Assembly: GCF_004365965.1 (NCBI RefSeq) | Contig: NZ_SOEB01000006.1 | Location: forward strand, 124,001 to 188,000 | Source: Rhodovulum visakhapatnamense | GTDB taxonomy: Bacteria > Pseudomonadota > Alphaproteobacteria > Rhodobacterales > Rhodobacteraceae | Length of the DNA stretch: 64,000 bases | Direction of reading: 5' to 3' | Shown: one piece after another, positions 25,506-33,826 of the stretch | How the letters are laid out: each line of letters begins with the position of its first letter | How positions within the stretch are numbered: position 1 is the stretch's first letter | The notes under the pieces: generated by a model | Told to the model about the DNA's origin: nothing | Databases searched by the model: none | What the model saw: only the letters and a program-made list of their open reading frames with translations | Made by a program: the position numbers and the translations under genes

Positions 25506-26452
25506 GACAGGCCCCCCCGATGGCCCGGAAGCCAGCGGGCCGCCAGCGCGCCGAACCGCGAACGCGGGGCTGTGGCACAGGGGCAGTCGGGGCGCGGCCC
25601 GGTCTTCGCGGGGGCGCCGAGCAGGCGCAGCGGCGGATGCGCCTGTACCGTCGGCTGCCCGGCCGCGCAAAGCACGCGGATCACGCTGAAGCAGACATTG
25701 TCCTGTTCGGGATCGGCGACGTCCTCGATCGCCCGGAACAGCGCGTCGGCGATCTCGGCGCTGGACCGGGTCCGGTTCTCTTCAAGGATGGCGCGGATCC
25801 GGTCGAGGCCGATATAGGCCAGCCCGTCGCTGGCGGCGACCAGAATGTCGCCCTTGGCAAGCTCCAGCGGAGTTTCGGGGTAGTCGATCTGGGTGATCTC
25901 GGTGCCGCAGATCGCCGAGGTCAGACAGTTGCGGTCGGGATGGCGGCGCGCCTCTTCCGGGGTCAGCAGGCCGATCCGGGCCATGCCGTCGATCTGCGGT
26001 GCCAGCGAATGGTCCTTGTTGATCCGCTGCAAGGCACCGTCGCGCAACAGCAGCAGAGGCGAGTCGCCGACCGACAGCCAGAACAGCCGGTCTCCGGCGA
26101 CGATGGCCGCGATCAGCGTGGTGCCCATGCCGCAGGTTTCGGCATGGCGCCGGATGTGGACCGCGATCGAGGTGTTGGCGGTATCCGCCGCGCGCCGCAA
26201 AAGCCGGGGCGCGTGGGCCAGCACCCGGTCGGGGTCGCCCGCGCCGCATTTCAGCGCGCGGAACACTTCGGTCACGGCGATCTGGCTGGCGACATCGCCC
26301 GCCGCGTGCCCGCCCATGCCGTCGGCCAGCACCACCAGCCCGACGCGTCCGCCGATGGGGAAGTCGGACACGATGGTGTCTTCCTGATGCGCGCGCCGGC
26401 CCTGCGCGATGCCCGAGGCGGTGTCGAGCCTGAGATCAGCGTGTGCGGGCAT
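25502..26452 (-). CDS. PP2C-type Ser/Thr protein phosphatase
   Basis: A 316-residue PPM/PP2C phosphatase. Metal-binding motifs are visible: AHQEDTIV (N-terminal Asp), VVLADGMGGHAAGDVAS, CGMGTTL, LFWLSVGDSPLLLLRDG, AASDGLAY and the final DPEQDN. It would reverse Ser/Thr phosphorylation by the kinase two genes upstream. ATG 26452 lies inside the end of the FHA gene (17 nt overlap), which argues for co-translation. A Pro/Arg-rich tail of about 60 residues follows the catalytic domain. No membrane segment, so it should be cytoplasmic. Confidence 0.9.
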   Translation of the reverse strand: MPAHADLRLDTASGIAQGRRAHQEDTIVSDFPIGGRVGLVVLADGMGGHAAGDVASQIAVTEVFRALKCGAGDPDRVLAHAPRLLRRAADTANTSIAVHIRRHAETCGMGTTLIAAIVAGDRLFWLSVGDSPLLLLRDGALQRINKDHSLAPQIDGMARIGLLTPEEARRHPDRNCLTSAICGTEITQIDYPETPLELAKGDILVAASDGLAYIGLDRIRAILEENRTRSSAEIADALFRAIEDVADPEQDNVCFSVIRVLCAAGQPTVQAHPPLRLLGAPAKTGPRPDCPCATAPRSRFGALAARWLPGHRGGLS

Positions 26453-27296
26453 CGGCGTCGGGTCCGGTCTGAGGGGCGGTCCAGGCGAAACCCGGCCCGC
26501 AAAGGGCGATGAATCGCAGGCGCGTCTCGCCGAGCCGGATCTCGTCCTCATGGGAAAGTTCTTCGGTTGACAGCAGCGGACGGCCGTTCAGGCGGACGAT
26601 GTTCGCCTTGCCGCCGCTGCCGAGGTAAAAGAGGCCCTGTTCGTCGTCATAGGCCAGCAGCGCATGGCCCGAACGCGAGATGGCGGTATCGCCGAAATCG
26701 AGCCGCACCGCCTGATCGGGGCCGCGCCCGATCTGCGAGACGCCGGAAAAAAGCGTGAAATGGGCGCCGCGCCCCGGCCCGGCGGTCACCACCAGCCAGC
26801 CGACCGGAAACCGCCGGAGATCGGGACGGTCGGCGGGCGTCTCGGCCTTGGTCGGCGCAAGGCGATGCCCGGCGAAGGGATCGGCGGTCTCGGCCTCCGG
26901 CGCGCCGAAGCCCAGAAACCGGGTGCGGACCCGAGGACCCTGCGGCGCGGCGGGGGCCGCCATGGCCAGCGCAGAGAGATCGGCCGGGTCCGCTGTGCGG
27001 TCGGCCGGTCCGGTCGGCGGCAGGGACCGGGGCTGCGGATCGTGCGGAACTGGGGGCTCGACCATGCTGTGCAGGCGGGTCATCGGCCGGTCGCTGCCTC
27101 GCGGCGGGATGCCTGCGGGCGGTGCTGCACGATCGGTCAGGCCACTTTCGAGCCGGCTCTCGGGAATGACGGTGCCGAAAATCGGCGCGTCGGTGTCAAG
27201 ATCGCTCCCCCAGGGGTCGGGAGCGCCGAGCAGCCCGGCCTCGCGCCGGATGGCAGGGCCGTCCTCGGCCTCGGGCTTGGGTCTCAGGAAGTCCAT
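26436..27296 (-). CDS. FHA-domain protein
   Basis: A 286-residue protein with a C-terminal forkhead-associated domain at about residues 165-275: GVSQIGRGPDQAVRLDF, then DTAISRSGHALLAYD and VRLNGRPL, which supply the phosphothreonine-binding Arg, Ser and Asn. The first 160 residues are Pro/Asp/Ala-rich and probably disordered, with Ser/Thr sites that could be kinase targets. GGAGAAGG lies 6 nt before ATG 27296. FHA proteins read Thr phosphorylation; lying between kinase and phosphatase genes it is the likely signal receiver linking phosphorylation to the GTPases. Confidence 0.9.
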   Translation of the reverse strand: MDFLRPKPEAEDGPAIRREAGLLGAPDPWGSDLDTDAPIFGTVIPESRLESGLTDRAAPPAGIPPRGSDRPMTRLHSMVEPPVPHDPQPRSLPPTGPADRTADPADLSALAMAAPAAPQGPRVRTRFLGFGAPEAETADPFAGHRLAPTKAETPADRPDLRRFPVGWLVVTAGPGRGAHFTLFSGVSQIGRGPDQAVRLDFGDTAISRSGHALLAYDDEQGLFYLGSGGKANIVRLNGRPLLSTEELSHEDEIRLGETRLRFIALCGPGFAWTAPQTGPDADARTR

Positions 27297-27342
27297 CGCG
27301 TGCCTTCTCCGTGCGGCGGTGTGCAGGCCCATCGCGGGCCGG

Positions 27343-28776
27343 TTACGGGCGGGTCCTGGTGCGGCGGGTCAGGGCGCCGGACGCGAACCGTCCGAGCAAT
27401 CCGCTGCCGGGCGGAGGGGCCGCACCCTCCGGGGCGGGGTCGGGCTCGGCCGACGCGTCGGCCCGGGCGGTCTGGGGCGCGGCTTGCGGTGCCGAGGCCG
27501 CAAGGCGCCTGACCGGCCGGGCCGCCGGGGCGCTGCCGGGGCTGGCGTTCGGCTCGGCGGGCAGGGGATCGGGCGCCCGGTCGGGGGTGGGCGTGGCCGG
27601 GCCGGGGTCTTTGGCGGTTGCTTCGTCCTCGTCGTCGAGGGTGCGCCAGGCAAAGGGACGGCGGCGTGCGGGCGGGCGCGGCGGCTCGGCCGGGCCGCGG
27701 GACCGGGCCTCTTCCTCGGCGAGGCGGCGCGCTTCGGCGACGGCGCGGTTGGTTTCGTCGACCAGCCGCGAGATAACGCTGCGCGTCGCGCTGTCGAGCA
27801 CGCTGTCGGAGGCCTCGGCGGGTGCGGGACCGGCGGCGGGCTGCGGCGGGGCGGCATCCAGCAGGGCCAGCCAGTCCCGCGCCGATTGCGGGCGGTCGCG
27901 CGGGATCACGTTCAGCGCCAGGTCGATCGAGGCCAGCAGGGCCAAAGGCAGATCGTCGATCCGGCCCGCGAGCGGCTGATAGGGGTCGGGATCGCCCGCC
28001 GCCAGCGCGGCGGTCCGGATCTGGCTGTTGGGCGGGGCCGTGCCTGCGATCAGATGATGAAAGCTCGCCGCGAGACCGTAAAGATCCGAGGCGGGCCCCT
28101 GACGGATCCCGGCCACGTAGAATTCCTGCGGCGAGTAGCCGTCCTTGACCACCTGCATGCGCGACAGCACGCGGCTGGTACGGGTCGCGCGTTCGCGGGC
28201 GGCGCCGAAATCGATCAGCACCGGATTGCCGTCACGTTGAATGAGGATGTTGTCGGGCGAGATGTCCCGATGCAGCAGGCTGCGGTCGTGGACGAAGGCG
28301 ACCGCGTCGAGCAGCTTGCGCAGCATGTCCTCGATCTGCGCCGGGCTCGGTCGTTCGCGCGCATCCTCGATGATCTCGAGCAGGGTCTTCCCGTCGACGA
28401 AGTCGAGCGCCATGTAGGCGGTCGAATTGTCGGTGAAGACCTGATGCACGCCGACGATGTTGGGGTGATCGAGCCAGGCCAGACGGTGCGCCTCGTCGAT
28501 GAAAAGTTCGACGATGGCCTCGAATTCAGGGCCGTGGGCGCGGCTGCGGGCCTGCACGTCGAGCCCCGATCGGGTACAGAGCGTATCGGGAAAGCACTCC
28601 TTGATGACCACCCGGCGACCCAGGCTGTCGCGCGCCAGATAGGTCAGCCCGAACCCGCCGGAATTTAGGAACCGGTCGATCCGGTACTGGCCGCGCAGCA
28701 GGTCTGTGCCCGGTCGCAGCTCTTCCATCTGGCCCTCGGGGGGCGTCGGGCTGTGCATGTCGAGAGCAGCGGTCAT
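27343..28776 (-). CDS. Ser/Thr protein kinase (Hanks type)
   Basis: A 477-residue kinase. The catalytic domain spans about 28-300: glycine loop LNSGGFGLTY, catalytic Lys59 in VVIKE, HRDISPDN near 169-176 and LIDFGAAR near 187-194. The usual APE motif region is QEF.Y followed by SDLYGLAA. The C-terminal 170 residues are Pro/Ala/Glu-rich with a coiled-coil-like patch (AVAEARRLAEEEARS) and a basic tail. There is no transmembrane helix or PASTA domain, unlike PknB-type sensors, so it is probably cytosolic. It is the first gene of the eight-gene operon. ATG 28776 is chosen from domain fit; its ribosome site is weak. Confidence 0.9.
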   Translation of the reverse strand: MTAALDMHSPTPPEGQMEELRPGTDLLRGQYRIDRFLNSGGFGLTYLARDSLGRRVVIKECFPDTLCTRSGLDVQARSRAHGPEFEAIVELFIDEAHRLAWLDHPNIVGVHQVFTDNSTAYMALDFVDGKTLLEIIEDARERPSPAQIEDMLRKLLDAVAFVHDRSLLHRDISPDNILIQRDGNPVLIDFGAARERATRTSRVLSRMQVVKDGYSPQEFYVAGIRQGPASDLYGLAASFHHLIAGTAPPNSQIRTAALAAGDPDPYQPLAGRIDDLPLALLASIDLALNVIPRDRPQSARDWLALLDAAPPQPAAGPAPAEASDSVLDSATRSVISRLVDETNRAVAEARRLAEEEARSRGPAEPPRPPARRRPFAWRTLDDEDEATAKDPGPATPTPDRAPDPLPAEPNASPGSAPAARPVRRLAASAPQAAPQTARADASAEPDPAPEGAAPPPGSGLLGRFASGALTRRTRTRP

Positions 28777-29257
28777 GCGGTCGGTCCGTGGCTTCCGGAG
28801 GCGGTTGCGGTCTGCGGTTTCTGGTTGCGGTCTCGTGCGGCGGTCGGCCGCCCTTCGGGCCGGGCCTGCGGCAGGCAGCCCATGCGGCCAGCCGAGGCCC
28901 TGCGGATTGCGGGGCGGCTCGGGCTGAACTGTCACGGAAAACTTGGACCAAAACATGGATGTTGACCGCCGCATTCTGGCAAATTCGAGGCAATGTGCCG
29001 GTCGCTTCCCAGATCGTCCGCCGGTCTTTTCCCGTGAACGCAAGGTCAAACCCCGCGGAACGCATGGACCGGTGCCGATGCCGAAACATCCGCGCGACCG
29101 CGGCCGTCGGCCGGTCTTGAATCTGCCCGGCGGTGGCTTTTCGGCTGCCATGCTCGGGGCTGCCGCGCGCGTTTGCGACGGGGGTTTCGACATGTTCCGC
29201 AGGCCGGTCTATAGAAGGAGGACCCGCCAGTTGGGCGGAGCAAGACAGGGGCAGGGG
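28777..29257. other. Intergenic region between divergent kinase operon and PfkB-type kinase gene
   Basis: This 481-bp stretch separates divergent operons. I see no convincing gene in it; the open frames here are Arg/Pro-rich shadows. The right end holds a plausible plus-strand promoter (see 29186-29215). For the minus-strand kinase operon I found no convincing -35/-10 pair. The centre (about 28930-29010) is locally less GC-rich, which is where a promoter would be expected. Confidence 0.6.
29186..29215 (+). promoter_or_regulatory. Candidate sigma70-type promoter for the PfkB-type kinase gene
   Basis: TTCGAC at 29186-29191 and TATAGA at 29210-29215 are 18 bp apart, followed by an AAGGAGG-like stretch and a leader of about 40 nt to the ATG at 29258. 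The -10 matches the consensus well, the -35 moderately. No competing promoter is obvious. Confidence 0.45.
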
Positions 29258-30058
29258 ATGGCGCGCGTCCTGATCGTTTCAAGCTATGTGGCCTCGGGCC
29301 ATGTCGGCCTTTCGGCCTCGGGCGCGGTGCTGCAGGCGCTGGGCCATGGCGTCACCGGGCTGCCGACGGTGGTTCTGTCGAACCACCTGGGCTGGGCGCA
29401 TGTGGCGGGCGGGCCCTTGCCGGTGTCGCAGTTGCGCGACATGGCCGGGGCGCTGCGCGCGAACGGGCTTCTGGAAGACCATGACGCGGTGCTGGTCGGC
29501 TATCTGCCCAGCCCCGATCACGTTGCCTTTGCGGCCGATCTGGTGGCCGAGATGCGCGCCATGGACCCCGCGCCCCGGATCGTGGTCGATCCGATCCTCG
29601 GCGATGCGCCGGGCGGGCTTTACGTGCCCGAGGCGGTGGCCCGGGCGGTGCGCGAGCGGCTCGTGCCGCTGGCCGACACGCTGACACCCAACCATTTCGA
29701 ACTGGGCTGGCTGACCGGCCGGGCGCTGCCCGATCTGGCCGCCACCCTTGAGGCGGCGAGGCCGCTCGCGCCCGAGGTGCTGGTCACGTCGCCGCCGCTG
29801 GGGGCCGAGGTCACCGGACTTCTGGCGGTGCGCGGCCGGCGAAGCGCGCTGTTTCGCACCCTGCGGCGGGGCGGCGTGCCGCATGGGGTAGGCGATTCCT
29901 TCGCCGCGATGATCGCGGCCGGGATGGCGCCGGGCGAGGCGCTGGGGCGGCTCGACGCGCTGGTGCTGTGCAGCATTGGTGCCCCGCATCTGGCGATTGC
30001 CACCTCTGCACCGCGCTGGGTCGCGGCCCCGGCGATCGGCCCTGAATCGCAGGTCTGA
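29258..30058 (+). CDS. PfkB-family kinase, pyridoxal-kinase-like
   Basis: A 266-residue ribokinase-family kinase most like PdxY/PdxK. Landmarks are SSYVASGHVGLSASGAVLQALGH at the N-terminus (substrate lid), VDPILGD near the middle, TPNHFELGWLTG and the anion hole/catalytic GVPHGVGDSFAAMIAAG, where the Asp of GDSFAA is catalytic. Pyridoxal phosphorylation to pyridoxal-5'-phosphate is the best guess. An AGGGG ribosome site precedes ATG 29258; upstream in-frame ATGs lack one. The gene ends 11 bp before the TIM-barrel/methylglyoxal-synthase fusion, so both are likely in one operon. Confidence 0.78.
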   Translation: MARVLIVSSYVASGHVGLSASGAVLQALGHGVTGLPTVVLSNHLGWAHVAGGPLPVSQLRDMAGALRANGLLEDHDAVLVGYLPSPDHVAFAADLVAEMRAMDPAPRIVVDPILGDAPGGLYVPEAVARAVRERLVPLADTLTPNHFELGWLTGRALPDLAATLEAARPLAPEVLVTSPPLGAEVTGLLAVRGRRSALFRTLRRGGVPHGVGDSFAAMIAAGMAPGEALGRLDALVLCSIGAPHLAIATSAPRWVAAPAIGPESQV

Positions 30059-30069
30059 CAGGCGACGCC

Positions 30070-31146
30070 ATGGCCTTCGACTTCATCCTGATGCTGACCG
30101 AGAACGACCGGACCATCCCCGACGCCCGCGCCCGGCTTGACGAGGCGCTGGAGGGCGGGGTCCGGCATATCGGCTTCAAGGATGTGGGCCTGCCGGTGGC
30201 CGATCTCTGCGGCCTCGCGGCCGCGATCCGCGCGGCGGGCGCGCGGTCCTATCTGGAGGTGGTCAGCCTCGACCGCGACAGCGAACTGGCCTCGGCCCGG
30301 GCGGCGGCCGCGCTTGATGTCGACTGCCTGCTGGGCGGCACCCGGGCGGCCGAGGTGACCGCGGTCACCCGCGACCATCCGCTGCGTTACTATCCCTTTC
30401 CGGGCGTGGTCACCGGCCATCCGAGCGTGCTGCAAGGCCCGGCGGCGGCCATTGTCGACTCGGCCCGGGCAATCGCCGATCTCGAACATGTGCACGGGCT
30501 CGACCTGCTGGCCTATCGCTTCGCGGGCGATGTGCCCGGGCTGATGGCGGCGGTCTGCGCGGCGGTCGCCAAGCCGGTGATCGTCGCGGGCAGCATCGAT
30601 CGCGCGGCCCGGATCGAGGCGGCGGCCGAGGCCGGGACGGCGGGCTTTACCGTGGGCACGGCGGCTCTGGCGGGGGCCTTTCCGGCCGAGGCGGCGGGCT
30701 TTGCCGGTCAGGTCCGCGCGATCCTGGCGCTGGCGGCACGGGCGCGGGCGCAATCGACCGCGCCGCGGCGGCTGGCGCTGGTCGCCCATGACGCGCGCAA
30801 GGCCCAGCTTCGGGCCTGGATCGGGCGCCATGCCCGTGCCCTGGCGGGCCACCGGCTGATCTGCACCGGGGGGACCGGAGCGATGGTCGCCGCGTCGTTG
30901 CCGGGCCTTTCGGTGCAGCGGCTGCAGCGCGGCGCGCGGGGCGGCGACCAGCAACTGGGCGCCCTGATCGCGACGGGAGAACTCGACGCGGTGATCTTTT
31001 TCGCCGATCCGCTGAGCCATCCGGGCGATGTCGATCTGCAGGCGCTGACCCGGCTGGCGATCCTGCACGACACCCCGCTTGCCCTGAGCCCCAGCGCCGC
31101 CGATGCACTGGTCGCGGCGCTCTTGCCGGGCCAGGCGCCTAGCTGA
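30070..31146 (+). CDS. Fusion of a TIM-barrel-like domain with a methylglyoxal synthase domain
   Basis: A 358-residue two-domain protein. Residues 1-225 read as a beta/alpha-barrel: repeated strands such as HIGFKDVGLPV, SYLEVVSLD, DCLLGG, YYPFPG, LAYRF and KPVIVAGSI, with a phosphate-binding-like GFTVGTAAL. Residues 230-350 match methylglyoxal synthase: LALVAHDARK (His240), ICTGGTG, GGDQQLGALI (Asp293, the family's catalytic Asp) and IFFADPLSHPGDVD. The family turns dihydroxyacetone phosphate into methylglyoxal. Stand-alone MgsA is about 150 residues, so the barrel is an added domain of unknown substrate. It overlaps the convergent downstream gene by 8 bp. Confidence 0.8.
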   Translation: MAFDFILMLTENDRTIPDARARLDEALEGGVRHIGFKDVGLPVADLCGLAAAIRAAGARSYLEVVSLDRDSELASARAAAALDVDCLLGGTRAAEVTAVTRDHPLRYYPFPGVVTGHPSVLQGPAAAIVDSARAIADLEHVHGLDLLAYRFAGDVPGLMAAVCAAVAKPVIVAGSIDRAARIEAAAEAGTAGFTVGTAALAGAFPAEAAGFAGQVRAILALAARARAQSTAPRRLALVAHDARKAQLRAWIGRHARALAGHRLICTGGTGAMVAASLPGLSVQRLQRGARGGDQQLGALIATGELDAVIFFADPLSHPGDVDLQALTRLAILHDTPLALSPSAADALVAALLPGQAPS

Positions 31147-32644
31147 GACGCGCGCACAGCCGCGCCAGCGTGGCCTCGAGCGTGCCGTTGACGTCGATCC
31201 GGGGCCAGCCGATCCGGCCCGGCCCGTGCGACAACTGGGTTTCCAGCACGTCGAGCGTGGCGTCCGAGGCGCTTGCGCCCCGGGTTGCGATCCGGTCGCG
31301 CAGCCGGTCGGGCGCGGCCTCCAGCCAGACCGCATCGACCCGGAGGCCCGCCAGCCGACGGTCCAGCTCGGCCCGGTGCGCGGCGCTGTCGAAGACCGCG
31401 CCCACAACGACCGTGGCGCCGCCCTCGGCCAGCGCCCGGGCGCGTGCGGCAATCCGGGCATAGACGTCATCCGAGACGCCGGGGGCATAGGCCTCTTGCG
31501 GCAGATGTTCGGTCGCCTCGACGCCGAACATGGCCTTGCGGGTGCGGTCGCTTTCGACGATCCGGGCGCCCGGCGCGGGCCCCAGATGCGGCGCGATCCG
31601 TTCGGCGAGCGTGGTCTTGCCGCTGCCCGACAGCCCGCCCAGAACCACCACCCGGCCGGGCTCGGGCGCCAGCAGGTCGCAGGCCAGGTCGAAATAGCCC
31701 TGTGCCATGGCGGCGCGGTCCGGGTCGTCCGTCGCGGCGGTGGCGGTCACATGGGCGCGGACCTCGGCCCGGACCGCCATCAGGAAGGGCAGAAGCCCCT
31801 GCGCGTCCTCGGCGCCCGCCGTGTCGAAATAGCGGTTCGCCACCCGGTTCGCGAGGTCGGGCAGCCCGCGATGCCAGAGGTCCATCAGCAGGAAGGCAAG
31901 ATCGTAGGCGACATCGACGGTGGCCAGCCCGTCGTTGAAATCGATGGCGTCGAACACCTCGGGGCGGCCCTCGTGCAGCACGATATTGGCCAGATGCAGA
32001 TCGCCATGGCAAAGCCGCACAAGCCCCCGCGCGCCGCGCCGATCAAGCTGCCCGCGATGGCGCCGGAAGGCGCGGCGGAAGGCTTCGTCCAGCGCCGCGA
32101 CCTTCTCGGGCGCGAAGACCCGGCTGGTGGCGAAGCCCGCGCGGTTGATGTCGAGCACGCCCTCCATCAGCGCGCCGCCGCCGGGGCGGCGCACGACCGG
32201 CGCGCGGGCATGCATGGCGGCGACCGTGCGCGCCAGGCTTTCGGCATGGGCCTCGGTCAGCCCGCCTGCCGCGGCCACCCGGTCGAGAATGTCGTCCTGG
32301 GCAAAGCGCGCCATCTCGACCACCGCATCGACCAGCGGCCCGTCGCCGTCGAAGGCAAGCCCCCCGGCCTGCCGGGTGATCCGCCGCACGCCCAGATAGA
32401 TGCCGGGCGCGGTCGGGCGGTTCAGAGCGAATTCCTTTTCGCAGGTCTCAAGCCGGATCTGGGGCGTCGAGAAATCGGCATAGGGCAGGCGCACCGCGCG
32501 CTTGAGCTTGAAGGCGCGGTCTCCGGCCAGGAAAATGCGCGAGATATGGGTCTCGATCTCGCGCACGGTTTCGCCCTCCCGCCCGGGCCCGCAGGGCTGG
32601 CTGCGCAGAAAGTCTGTGACCTCGCTCTGGTCGTCCAGGATCAT
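31139..32644 (-). CDS. Fusion of an APH-like phosphotransferase domain and a P-loop kinase domain
   Basis: A 501-residue cytosolic protein. Residues 1-310 resemble the aminoglycoside-phosphotransferase/choline-kinase fold: catalytic VRLCHGDLHLANIVL and DAIDFNDGLATVDVAYDLAFLLMDL. Residues 325-500 are an AAA_33-type P-loop kinase with Walker A GLSGSGKTTLA and downstream VESDRTRK. This combination is widespread in proteobacteria as an uncharacterised 'AAA family ATPase'; substrates are unknown. GGAGGAG lies 7 nt before ATG 32644. A small-molecule kinase role is inference. Confidence 0.85.
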   Translation of the reverse strand: MILDDQSEVTDFLRSQPCGPGREGETVREIETHISRIFLAGDRAFKLKRAVRLPYADFSTPQIRLETCEKEFALNRPTAPGIYLGVRRITRQAGGLAFDGDGPLVDAVVEMARFAQDDILDRVAAAGGLTEAHAESLARTVAAMHARAPVVRRPGGGALMEGVLDINRAGFATSRVFAPEKVAALDEAFRRAFRRHRGQLDRRGARGLVRLCHGDLHLANIVLHEGRPEVFDAIDFNDGLATVDVAYDLAFLLMDLWHRGLPDLANRVANRYFDTAGAEDAQGLLPFLMAVRAEVRAHVTATAATDDPDRAAMAQGYFDLACDLLAPEPGRVVVLGGLSGSGKTTLAERIAPHLGPAPGARIVESDRTRKAMFGVEATEHLPQEAYAPGVSDDVYARIAARARALAEGGATVVVGAVFDSAAHRAELDRRLAGLRVDAVWLEAAPDRLRDRIATRGASASDATLDVLETQLSHGPGRIGWPRIDVNGTLEATLARLCARLS

Positions 32645-32792
32645 GGGCGCTCTCCTCCGGGCCAAGCCTAGCCCCCGGTTCTGGGTCCGAACAGGGGACA
32701 GATGCGCCCCGGCGGCGGCGCCCTTGGCCCGGCCCGTCCGGCGGCTAGATCAAGGATGTGGGGCCGCTCCGGCCCAAAGGACAGGAGAGCCG

Positions 32793-33659
32793 ATGGCCGC
32801 GACCACGCAGAAGAAATACGAAGACCGCATTCCGGAACACCAGCGCGAGGCCATCGAGTCCAAGGCGCCGATCCGGGCCTTGGCGCTGTTTGAATCGATC
32901 CGCCGCGAGGGCGCGCACGAACTGAACCGCCCGGCCTCGGCGCTGGCCCTGTCGGGGCTGACCGCGGGTCTGGCGATCGGGTTCTCGGTGTTGTCCGAGG
33001 CGCTGCTGCGCACCCATCTGCCCGACGCGCCCTGGCGCCCGCTGGTCGAGAATCTGGGCTATTCCGTGGGCTTCGTGCTGGTGATCCTGGGCCAGCTTCA
33101 GCTGTTCACCGAGAATACCATCACCGCCGTCTGCCCGGTTCTGGACGATCCCCGGCCACGGGTCTTTGCCAGCCTTGCACGGCTCTGGTCGCTGGTGCTG
33201 GCGACCAACCTGATCGGGGCGGCCACCTTTGGCTGGGTGCTGCATGCGGGGACGATTTACGAGCCCGAGTTGCGCAATGCGGTCGTTACCCTGTCCGACC
33301 ACGCGACCTCTTACGGCTGGTGGGAGACGGCGGTGCGGGGCATCGGCGCGGGCTGGCTGATCGCGGCGCTGGTCTGGGTCAAGCCGAACGCGCGCAATTC
33401 CGAGCTGTTCCTGATCGTGCTGGTGACCTACCTGATCGCGCTTGCGGATTTCTCGCATGTGGTCGCGGGCACCACCGAAGCCGCCGTGATGGTCTATTCC
33501 GGCGGCATGAGTGTCGCGGCCGCGCTGGGCGGCTTCGTTCTGCCCGCGCTGGTGGGCAACATCCTCGGCGGCACAGTCTTCTTCACGCTGCTGACCTATG
33601 CCCAGATCCGCAGCGAACTGGTCGGCGACACAGCGCCCGAGCGGGCGCGGCGCCGCTAG
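32793..33659 (+). CDS. Formate/nitrite transporter-family channel (YfdC-like)
   Basis: A 288-residue membrane protein of the FNT family with six hydrophobic segments after a charged N-terminus of about 35 residues. Landmarks are LSGLTAGLAIGFSVLSEA in the first helix, GFVLVILGQLQLFTENTITAV, which is the slit-forming repeat typical of the YfdC branch, and NILGGTVFFTLLTYAQI at the end. FNT pentamers pass small monovalent anions such as formate, nitrite or hydrosulfide; the YfdC branch has no firm substrate. AGGAGA precedes the ATG. It stands alone between divergent and co-directional neighbours. Confidence 0.85.
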   Translation: MAATTQKKYEDRIPEHQREAIESKAPIRALALFESIRREGAHELNRPASALALSGLTAGLAIGFSVLSEALLRTHLPDAPWRPLVENLGYSVGFVLVILGQLQLFTENTITAVCPVLDDPRPRVFASLARLWSLVLATNLIGAATFGWVLHAGTIYEPELRNAVVTLSDHATSYGWWETAVRGIGAGWLIAALVWVKPNARNSELFLIVLVTYLIALADFSHVVAGTTEAAVMVYSGGMSVAAALGGFVLPALVGNILGGTVFFTLLTYAQIRSELVGDTAPERARRR

Positions 33660-33826
33660 GCTCCGGCGCGCGGGCTTTGCCCGCTTGCTGGTCGGACTGG
33701 TCCCCGCGGACAGGCGGGCCCTGTGTCGCGACAGTTAACGCTTGCCTCCCCGGCGCCCGGACGGTTCCATGGCGGGACAAGACAAGGCCCGTCCCGCGCG
33801 GGCCGCAAAACGGGGAGTGACAATCC

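Noticed and set aside
33660-33690. Hairpin CGGGC-TTT-GCCCG after the FNT gene as a terminator
   Set aside because: The stem is only five base pairs and no T-run follows it on the plus strand.
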